Source of the DNA: ZC4RG30 sp965652645
Lineage (GTDB): Bacteria > Pseudomonadota > Gammaproteobacteria > Steroidobacterales > Steroidobacteraceae
NCBI GenBank assembly: GCA_965652645.1
Contig: CBFGXE010000011.1
Location: 1-64,000, forward strand
Direction: 5' to 3'
DNA length: 64,000 nucleotides
In this document: piece after piece, positions 57,989 through 64,000 of the stretch
Layout: each line of letters starts with the position of its first letter
How positions within the stretch are numbered: position 1 is the stretch's first letter
Made by a program: the position numbers and the translations under genes
Notes under the pieces: generated by a model
The model's database searches: none
Told to the model about the DNA's origin: nothing
Seen by the model: only the letters and a program-made list of their open reading frames with translations

Positions 57989-59055
57989 TGCGCGTCCTGG
58001 ATCGGTACATCGTGCTCTGCCTGGCCCGGTACACCGCACTGTCCCTGGGCGTGCTGCTGGTGCTGATGGCGATATTCCTGTTCGTCAACGAGCAGGGCTG
58101 GGTGGGGCCGGGCAATTATGGCCAATGGCAGGCCCTGCGCTTCGTGATGCTGCAGCTGCCGGGCACCGCGCTGGAATTCCTGCCCGTGGCCGCCCTGCTC
58201 GGTGCACTGCTTGGCCTGGGCCAGCTGGCGCGTGGCAGCGAGTTCACGGTGATGCGCGCCGCCGGGATTTCAATCGCGCGCATCGCAGGGTCGGTGGCGC
58301 TGGCCGGCATCGCGCTGGTGCCGGCCGCCGCGGCCGTGGCCGAATGGGTGGCACCCCCGCTGTCCCAGGCGGCGCGTACCACCCGCGCGCTGGAGCGCAA
58401 TGGCAGTGCCGACCTGGTGCAGGGTTCGGCGTGGCTGCGCGACGGCAACCTGCTGCTTCGGGCCGACGCACACGGCGGATTCCTGCTGTTGGAGCTGGAG
58501 GGACCCCGGCGCCTGGCGGCGGCGGGCCTGGCCAGCGGTGCGCAGCCACTGCCCGACGGCACCTGGGAACTGCGCGGGCTGGCCGAGTCGCGATTCGGCA
58601 CCGACATGGTGTCGCGCGCCGCGCCCGGCTCCCGTCGCCTGCAGTCGGCCATCGACACGGATTTCCTGCAGTTGGCCGGCGCCGATCCGGCGCGGCAGTC
58701 CTTCAGCGGATTGCGCCGGGCCACGGCGCTGCTGGAAGCGGCAGGGCAGGATGCCACCGCCCAGCGCTTTGCTTTCTGGAACGCACTGGCCCGGCTGGCT
58801 GCCGTGCCGCTGGCCATGCTGCTGGCGGTGCCGCTGCTCACGGGGTTCCTGCGCACCGCCGAAGGTGGCGCGCGCGCGGCACTTGGCCTGGTGCTGGGCC
58901 TTGCCTATTTCATCGCGCAGCGCATGGTCGAGAGCGGCACCCTGGCATTCGACCTCACCCCGCTGCCACTGGCCTGGCTACCCACGGCGCTGCTGGCCGC
59001 CGCGGTTGGCTGGCTGCTGTGGCGCGCGCGCGGCCTGCCCGTCAGCGCTGCTTGA
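57988..59055 (+). CDS. lptG: LptG-like LPS export ABC transporter permease
   Basis: A 355-residue YjgP/YjgQ-family permease of the LptB2FG complex, which extracts LPS from the inner membrane. It has three N-terminal helices, a periplasmic domain (about 135-265) and three C-terminal helices. The start VLDRYIVLCLARY, EFLPVAALLGALLGLGQLARGSEFTVMRAAG and VAEWVAPPLSQAAR agree with LptG more than LptF. In most gammaproteobacteria lptF precedes lptG here, divergent from pepA; in this window lptF is absent. The 3' end overlaps the response-regulator gene by 14 bases. Confidence 0.9.
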   Translation: MRVLDRYIVLCLARYTALSLGVLLVLMAIFLFVNEQGWVGPGNYGQWQALRFVMLQLPGTALEFLPVAALLGALLGLGQLARGSEFTVMRAAGISIARIAGSVALAGIALVPAAAAVAEWVAPPLSQAARTTRALERNGSADLVQGSAWLRDGNLLLRADAHGGFLLLELEGPRRLAAAGLASGAQPLPDGTWELRGLAESRFGTDMVSRAAPGSRRLQSAIDTDFLQLAGADPARQSFSGLRRATALLEAAGQDATAQRFAFWNALARLAAVPLAMLLAVPLLTGFLRTAEGGARAALGLVLGLAYFIAQRMVESGTLAFDLTPLPLAWLPTALLAAAVGWLLWRARGLPVSAA

Positions 59056-60373
59056 AGTCCTCGGGCACCAGCTGGTGCCTTCCCAGCAGCTTGTAGAAGT
59101 CGGTGCGGTTGCGCTTGGCAAGCCGTGCCGCCTGGCTGACGTTGCCGCCGGTGATCTGCAGGATCTGCGACAGGTAGCCGCGCGTGAACTCATCGCGTGC
59201 CTCGTCGAAGGAAGGCAGGCGTCCGGGCGCACCACCCAGTGACTGCTGGACCAGTTCCACGGGCACGATGGGCGTCTGCGACATGGCCACGGCCTGGCGC
59301 ACCAGGTTCTGCAGCTGGCGCACATTGCCCGGCCAGTCGGCGGTGGCGAGCAGTTCCAGTGCCTCGGGCGGGAAGATGCTCCTCTGGCCGGTCTCGGCGG
59401 CGATCTGCGCCAGGAAGTGGGCGATCAGCAGCGGGATGTCCTCGCGCCGGCGCGCCAGCGGCGGCATCTCGATCTGCACCACGTTGATGCGGTAGTAGAG
59501 GTCCTCGCGGAAACGGCCGGTGGCCGAGGCTTCCTGCAGGTCGTGGCTGGTGGTGGAGATCACGCGCGTGTTGATGGGCACGGCGGCCTCGGCGCCGGCC
59601 GGGCGCACGGCTTCCTCCTGCAGCGCGCGCAGCAGCTTCTGCTGCAGCCGCGGCGGCAGCTCGCCGATCTCGTCGAGCAGCGCGGTGCCGCCCTCCGCCT
59701 GTTCCAGCGCACCCTTGTGTTCCTTGCCCGTGGATGCCGTGGCGCCGAACAGCTCGATGTCGAGCTGCTCCTCCGGGATGCCGGTGCAGCGGATCACCAC
59801 GAACGGACGGGCGCGGCGCGGGCTGGCCTTGTGCACGGCGCGCGCCAGCAGTTCCTTGCCCGTGCCGCTCTCGCCCAGGATGAGCACGCGGGCATCGGTG
59901 CCGGCCACCATGTGCGCCTGCGCCAGGCGCTCTTCCATGATGGCGCTGCGCGTGATGATGTCGGCGCGCCATTCCTCGGTGTTGCCGGTGAAGCCGGAGA
60001 TGCGCAGCGCGCGCTGGATCTGGTCCAGCAGCTCCTGCTTGTCCACCGGCTTGGTGAGGAAACCGAAGGCGCCCATCTGCGTGGCCTGCACGGCATCGGG
60101 GATGGTGCCGTGCGCGGTGAGCAGGATCACTTTCAGGCCCGGCCAGCGGTTCTGCAGTTCCTTCAGCAGGCCGATGCCATCCACCGGTTCCATGCGCAGG
60201 TCGGAGATGACCAGGTCGGGCCGGAAGCGCGTGGCCGCGGCCAGCGCCTGCGAGGCACCCTCGACGGCCTCCACGTCGTAGTTCTCCGCGCGCAGGCGGA
60301 TGGTGAGCAGCCGCAGCAGCCCCGGGTCATCATCGACGATCAGGATCCTTGCCTTGCGGGTGGCGGGGCTCAC
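59042..60373 (-). CDS. glrR: GlrR-like response regulator with AAA+ domain lacking a recognisable GAFTGA loop
   Basis: A 443-residue NtrC-family regulator. The receiver (1-125) has Asp58 in VISDLRMEPVDG and AHGTIPDAV as in GlrR; the AAA+ domain has Walker A GESGTGKE (167-174), Walker B LLDEIGELP and the arginine-finger region FREDLYYRINVV; the C-terminal Fis-type helix-turn-helix is GGNVSQAARLAKRNRTDFYKLL. After ELFG (207-210) the family expects GAFTGA, but the sequence is ATASTGKEHKGAL, about four residues shorter. GAFTGA contacts sigma-54, so sigma-54 activation is doubtful. GTG 60373 is chosen for GAGGAG eight bases upstream. Last gene of its unit with lipoprotein and kinase. Confidence 0.87.
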   Translation of the reverse strand: MSPATRKARILIVDDDPGLLRLLTIRLRAENYDVEAVEGASQALAAATRFRPDLVISDLRMEPVDGIGLLKELQNRWPGLKVILLTAHGTIPDAVQATQMGAFGFLTKPVDKQELLDQIQRALRISGFTGNTEEWRADIITRSAIMEERLAQAHMVAGTDARVLILGESGTGKELLARAVHKASPRRARPFVVIRCTGIPEEQLDIELFGATASTGKEHKGALEQAEGGTALLDEIGELPPRLQQKLLRALQEEAVRPAGAEAAVPINTRVISTTSHDLQEASATGRFREDLYYRINVVQIEMPPLARRREDIPLLIAHFLAQIAAETGQRSIFPPEALELLATADWPGNVRQLQNLVRQAVAMSQTPIVPVELVQQSLGGAPGRLPSFDEARDEFTRGYLSQILQITGGNVSQAARLAKRNRTDFYKLLGRHQLVPEDFKQR

Positions 60374-60419
60374 GACAGTAGCTCCTCGGCAGTGGAGGGT
60401 CGGGAATGCAGCTTGGTCA

Positions 60420-61049
60420 TCATGGGTCGCGTATCGCTCCTGCGGGGGGCCGGTCGGCCTGGCGCCGCTCCAGTTCGGCAATGGCATCGAGTTTGGCGCG
60501 CGCCTCCTCGAGCGCACGGCGCAATTGTGCGTTCTGTTCGTTGGCGGCCTGCAGCTGTCGCGTGATGGCGGCACTTGCGGTCGCATTGCGTTGCCGCTCC
60601 CGTTCCAGCTGCACCTCGGCCACCAGCCGCTCGTTTTCGGCGCGGGCCAGCAGCTCCGCCGTGATGCGTTCGAGCTCGACCCGGCCCAGCGCCCGCTCAT
60701 TGATGCTCAGCAGTTCAGGGCGCACCAGGGCCTCGCGCAGCAGCTGCTGGGCCTGCACGGGATCACGCGCCGGGTGGCCCGGGGCGGCCAGCAGCAGGCC
60801 GTAGCGCAGCGCCGCCGGGCCCTGGCGGGCCTGCTCGTAGCCGGCGCGGGCCAGTGCGATCTCCTCGGCCTGCTCGGCCGGCGTGCCCTCGACCACCGTG
60901 GCCAGCGCCGCCAGCAGGCTGGTGAGCTGGGTGGTCTGGATGGACTCCACGACCTGGGGGGGCGAGGGCGGGGGCGTGCGGTTGGCGGGCAGGCCGGCGC
61001 AGCCGGCCAGCAGGCCCAGCAGCAGGCCGCCGGCGAGCTCAGGCCGCAT
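60420..61049 (-). CDS. QseG-like outer-membrane lipoprotein
   Basis: A 209-residue lipoprotein with signal peptide and lipobox LLAGC (acylated Cys at about 17), then a Pro-rich stretch and a largely helical body with a long coiled-coil-like C-terminal segment (about 130-195, ERLVAEVQLERERQRN). Its position between a GlrK-like kinase and a GlrR-like regulator is that of QseG (YfhG) in enterobacteria, a lipoprotein that modulates the kinase. Sequence similarity to QseG cannot be measured here, so the call rests on context and layout. It overlaps the kinase gene end by 11 bases. Confidence 0.72.
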   Translation of the reverse strand: MRPELAGGLLLGLLAGCAGLPANRTPPPSPPQVVESIQTTQLTSLLAALATVVEGTPAEQAEEIALARAGYEQARQGPAALRYGLLLAAPGHPARDPVQAQQLLREALVRPELLSINERALGRVELERITAELLARAENERLVAEVQLERERQRNATASAAITRQLQAANEQNAQLRRALEEARAKLDAIAELERRQADRPPAGAIRDP

Positions 61050-62517
61050 GTGCCGTCGACCCCCTGCCGGTCGTCCCGGCGCCGCCTTCCGTGGCCCGCT
61101 GGGGCATGCGGATGCGGAAATGCGCACCCGGCCACTGTCCATCGACGATTTCGATTTCCCCGCCATGTGCGTTGACGAATTCCATCACCACCGACAGGCC
61201 GATGCCGGTGCCCTTGATATGACCCGCCGGCGCCTTGCCGGTGTAGAACGCCTCGAAGACCTGCCTTCGTTCCTCCGGGGGTATGCCCGGACCACTGTCG
61301 GCGACCTCCAGGACCAGCTCCCCGGCCTCGGCGCGGGCGCGGATGTGGATGGTGCCGCTCCGCGGAGTGTACTTGATGGCGTTGGACAGCAGGTTTTCCA
61401 GGATCAGCCGGAGCTTGCCCCGGTCGGCGCAGACGGTCAGGTCTTCCACGTTCACGTCCAGCCGCACGCGCTGGGAGAGCAGGGCCAGCTGCTGGTTCTC
61501 GATGATCTGCTTCACCACGGGGCGCAGGCGGAACTCGGTGACCTCCAGTCCCACGCTGCTGGTCTGCCAGGCCGAGAAGGACAGCAGGTTCTCGATCATG
61601 CGCTGCAGGCGGATGCCGTTCTCGCGCAGGATGCCGGTGACCTCGCGCTGTCCGCCCTGCAGTTCGCCCACCGCGCCATCCATCAGCAGCTCGGTGCCCT
61701 CGCGGATGTTGGCCAGCGGCGTCTTCAGCTCATGCGACATGTGCCGCAGGAAGCGGTTGCGCTCCTGCGCCAGTTCCAGCAGCCTCAGGCGCAGCCATTC
61801 CAGCTGCCGGCCGAGTTTCTCGATGTCGCGTGGGCCGGCCACCTGGATGCTCCGGTGCAATGCTCCGCTGCCCAGCTCGCTGATGGCGCGGTCGATCTGG
61901 CGCAGCGGCCGCACCACCTTGAACGAGAACAGCACCACGGCGATGGCCGTGAGCGGCACCAGTGGCACGAAGCCCCAGAAGAGCAGCGTCTGGGCACGCT
62001 CGGTGCTGGCGCGCAGGTCGGCGGTGTCCGTGTCGATCTGCTCGTTGATGCGGGTGGAAACAAGGCTGGCGATGCGTCGCAGCCGCTCGAAGGCGGCATC
62101 GATTTGCGCTGGCACCGCGTTGCCGTCGCGGATGCTGCGGCTCATGTCCGCCCGCAGCGCATCGAATTCCGCCAGCGCCGCGCGTGCCTCCTTGTCGCGC
62201 AGGTAGGCGGAGAGGTAGCTGCTGATCTCGTCCAGGCGCGCGTCCTGGTCCATGTAGGACTTCAGCTGGTCCTGGTAGGTGTTGAGCGTGGCAGGGTCGA
62301 GCAGCAGGAACAGCCGGGCCTGGCTGGAGACGGCCGCAGCCTGTTCCTGGCTGCGCCGCGTGGCGGTCACGCCCTCGGTGATGATGCGTTCGCTGGAGGT
62401 CACCAGCTGGCGCAGTTGCACGCCGGCGGTGACCAGCGCGGCGATCAGCGGCAGCGCGATGATGGCCAGTGCCAGCAGCACCAGCGAGCTCAGCGATTGC
62501 GGCCGCAGCAACTTCAT
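61039..62517 (-). CDS. Membrane sensor histidine kinase, GlrK-like
   Basis: A 492-residue kinase. Two transmembrane helices (about 11-31 and 178-198) frame a helical periplasmic sensor of ~145 residues. A HAMP-like segment (VVRPLRQIDRAI) leads to the H box FLRHMSHELKTPLANI with His262, N box ENLLSNAIKYTP, G1 VADSGPGIP, F box EAFYTG and G2 KGTGIGLSVV. It should phosphorylate the regulator encoded two genes downstream. It follows galE by only six bases, so the three signalling genes may be read from the galE promoter. Confidence 0.88.
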   Translation of the reverse strand: MKLLRPQSLSSLVLLALAIIALPLIAALVTAGVQLRQLVTSSERIITEGVTATRRSQEQAAAVSSQARLFLLLDPATLNTYQDQLKSYMDQDARLDEISSYLSAYLRDKEARAALAEFDALRADMSRSIRDGNAVPAQIDAAFERLRRIASLVSTRINEQIDTDTADLRASTERAQTLLFWGFVPLVPLTAIAVVLFSFKVVRPLRQIDRAISELGSGALHRSIQVAGPRDIEKLGRQLEWLRLRLLELAQERNRFLRHMSHELKTPLANIREGTELLMDGAVGELQGGQREVTGILRENGIRLQRMIENLLSFSAWQTSSVGLEVTEFRLRPVVKQIIENQQLALLSQRVRLDVNVEDLTVCADRGKLRLILENLLSNAIKYTPRSGTIHIRARAEAGELVLEVADSGPGIPPEERRQVFEAFYTGKAPAGHIKGTGIGLSVVMEFVNAHGGEIEIVDGQWPGAHFRIRMPQRATEGGAGTTGRGSTAHAA

Positions 62518-62523
62518 CCGGCG

Positions 62524-63513
62524 TTACCAGGGGTCCTTCAGCAGCTTGCGCTCCCAGTCCAGTGAACTGGCGACGATGCCATCAAGGTTGTCCAGCCGCG
62601 GTTTCCAGCCCAGCACCTGGCGGATGCGGGCGGACTTCGCCACCAGGCTGGGTGGATCGCCCGCCCGGCGCGGCATTTCCACGATCTTCAGTGGCGCGCC
62701 GCTCACGCGCTGCACGCTGTCGAGTACCTCGCGCACGCTGTAGCCATGCCCGTAGCCGCAGTTCAGGGTCTCGGACCGGCCGCCGCCGCGCAGGTAGTCC
62801 ACCGCCAGCAGGTGCGCGTCGGCGAGGTCGACGACGTGTATGTAGTCGCGCACGCCGGTGCCATCGGGCGTGGGATAGTCGGTGCCGAAGATGCTCACGG
62901 ATTCGCGCCTTCCCACGCTGGCCTCGCAGGCCACCTTCACCAGCAGCGTGGCCTTGCGCGTGGACTGGCCGATGCGTCCCTCCGGATCGGAGCCGGCCAC
63001 GTTGAAATAACGCAGCACCACGTAGCGCAGGTCGGTGGCCGCGCCCAGGTCGCGCAGCATCCACTCCGACATCAGCTTGGAGGTGCCGTAGGGATTGATG
63101 GGGGAGAGCTGCGAATCCTCCGCCGCGAGGCCGGACCCGGGAATGCCGTATACCGCGGCAGTGGAAGAGAATACGAAGTGCTTCACGCCGCCCGCGGCGC
63201 AGGCAGCCAGCAGGCTGCGTGTCTGGCAGGTATTGTTGCCGTAATACTTGAGCGGGTCGGCCACCGACTCAGGCACGATGGTGTGGGCGGCAAAGTGGAC
63301 CACGGTGCGGATGCCATGTTCCCTGAGCAGGCCCGTGACCAGCTGCGCGTCGCCGACGTCGCCGGTGACCAGCTTCACGCCGGCCACCGACCGGGCGAAG
63401 CCGGTGGAAAGGTTGTCGAGCACCACCACCGATTCGCCGCGGGCAAGCAGCTGCTGTACCGTGTGGCTGCCGATGTATCCCGCGCCGCCGGTAACCAGTA
63501 TCGTCTCGCTCAC
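62524..63513 (-). CDS. galE: UDP-glucose 4-epimerase
   Basis: A 329-residue extended SDR that interconverts UDP-glucose and UDP-galactose (or N-acetyl forms), used for surface glycans. The NAD motif TGGAGYIGSHT, SSTAAVYG with the active-site serine, NPYGTSKLMSEWML with the Tyr/Lys pair and RYFNVAGSDPEGRIG are all present. GTG 63513 is chosen since AAGGAG lies five bases upstream; upstream codons to 63543 are not conserved. First gene of galE-kinase-lipoprotein-regulator, divergent from srkA with 20 bases between starts. Confidence 0.93.
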   Translation of the reverse strand: MSETILVTGGAGYIGSHTVQQLLARGESVVVLDNLSTGFARSVAGVKLVTGDVGDAQLVTGLLREHGIRTVVHFAAHTIVPESVADPLKYYGNNTCQTRSLLAACAAGGVKHFVFSSTAAVYGIPGSGLAAEDSQLSPINPYGTSKLMSEWMLRDLGAATDLRYVVLRYFNVAGSDPEGRIGQSTRKATLLVKVACEASVGRRESVSIFGTDYPTPDGTGVRDYIHVVDLADAHLLAVDYLRGGGRSETLNCGYGHGYSVREVLDSVQRVSGAPLKIVEMPRRAGDPPSLVAKSARIRQVLGWKPRLDNLDGIVASSLDWERKLLKDPW

Positions 63514-63533
63514 CGCATCTCCTTCGTGACAAC

Positions 63534-64000
63534 GTGCCAGCACATCATTATGCCGCCCTGACTCCCGACGTGGTGCTTGCCGCGGCCGAGGCCGCCGGAC
63601 TGCTGGCCGACGGGCGCCTGCTGCCGCTCAACAGCTACGAGAACAGGGTATACCGGATCGGCCTGGAGGAACCGCTGGCGCGCGCGTCCCGTGACGCGAT
63701 CGCCACGCAGGTGGTGGCGAAGTTCTACCGCGAGGATCGCTGGAGCGATGCACAGATCCAGGAGGAACATGCCTTTGCCCTGGAACTGGCCGGCGCCGAA
63801 CTTCCCGTGGCAGCGCCGCTGGTGGTGGAGGGCGCCACGCTGCTGCGCCATGCCGGCTTCCGCTACGCCCTGTTCGAATGCCGGCCGGGCGCGGGCCCGG
63901 ACCTCGACCGTCCCGGCGACCGGCAACTGCTTGGCAGGACGCTGGGCCGCCTGCACGCCCAGGGTGCACGCCGGTCTTTCCGGCATCGTCCCGATGTGCG
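63534..64000 (+). CDS. srkA: SrkA-type stress response kinase, 3' partial
   Basis: The frame starts at GTG 63534 and is open to the right edge, giving about 155 residues of an aminoglycoside-phosphotransferase-like Ser/Thr kinase. The visible part reads ALTPDVVLAAAEAAG, then LPLNSYENRVYRIG, VVAKFYREDRWSDAQIQEEH with the ATP-binding lysine, ELPVAAPLVVEGATLL and LLGRTLGRLHAQGARRSF; these are SrkA (YihE/RdoA) positions. E. coli SrkA counters stress-induced cell death. No good ribosome binding site is seen at the GTG, but homology starts close to it. The catalytic loop lies beyond the window. Confidence 0.85.
   Translation, partial: MPAHHYAALTPDVVLAAAEAAGLLADGRLLPLNSYENRVYRIGLEEPLARASRDAIATQVVAKFYREDRWSDAQIQEEHAFALELAGAELPVAAPLVVEGATLLRHAGFRYALFECRPGAGPDLDRPGDRQLLGRTLGRLHAQGARRSFRHRPDV

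Overview
The window is about 64 kb of high-GC, very gene-dense bacterial chromosome. Gene content points to a gammaproteobacterium, probably of the Xanthomonadales/Nevskiales/Steroidobacterales type: Hda, RNase T, HolC next to ValS and PepA, LptG, RF3 (PrfC), SrkA, a GlrK/QseG/GlrR-like set, and purM-purN followed by a DUF3108 gene. This placement is an inference from gene families and order, not from a marker alignment. I see no rRNA, tRNA, CRISPR array, prophage or insertion sequence, and no stretch over 300 bases lacks a gene. Starts are often GTG or TTG. Genes commonly overlap by 1-4 bases (ATGA, TGATG, GTGA, TTGA), which suggests translational coupling.

Layout. 1-3.7 kb: a lipoprotein-like PQQ sugar dehydrogenase fused to a CxxCH domain (5' end cut by the window), then a convergent aldehyde dehydrogenase. 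3.7-10.4 kb: a lipid-oriented block with an LpxL-like acyltransferase, a fatty acyl-AMP ligase carrying its own acyl carrier domain, a cytochrome P450, a DUF374 acyltransferase and a GT39 (ArnT-like) membrane glycosyltransferase. 10.5-13.2 kb: a GAF-PAS-PAS-GGDEF-EAL c-di-GMP protein. 13.2-16.3 kb: nadC, a tiny lipoprotein, grxD, then rnt and pyrC. 16.5-22.7 kb: the pyruvate dehydrogenase operon aceE-aceF-lpdA, in which E3 carries an N-terminal lipoyl domain. It is followed by an ABC-2 exporter pair and an exported Sel1/SH3b protein (to 26.2 kb). 26.2-34.0 kb, minus strand: a probable single run with a HEAT-repeat Ser/Thr kinase, two PilT-type ATPases, metG, nth and a DUF1841 gene.

34.1-44.5 kb: mrp-dcd; purM-purN-DUF3108; a CDP-alcohol phosphatidyltransferase with hda; proS-lytic transglycosylase-wrbA; pssA-udg4-rimI. 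44.5-48.9 kb: a Tat-exported PhoX-like protein, prfC and a UMF1-type MFS permease. 48.9-53.2 kb: a moxR-DUF58-TgpA operon and an orphan 2Fe-2S ferredoxin. 53.2-59.1 kb: pepA-holC-valS, with lptG divergent from pepA but no lptF. 59.0-63.5 kb: galE followed by histidine kinase, lipoprotein and response regulator genes. The window ends inside srkA.

How the genes work together. Much of the window is housekeeping: pyruvate oxidation, purine/pyrimidine/NAD synthesis, tRNA charging, DNA repair and envelope biogenesis. The least ordinary parts are the P450/acyl-AMP ligase-ACP/acyltransferase block, the HEAT-kinase linked to two PilT ATPases, the GlrR-like regulator without a recognisable GAFTGA loop, and lptG standing in the usual place of lptF-lptG.
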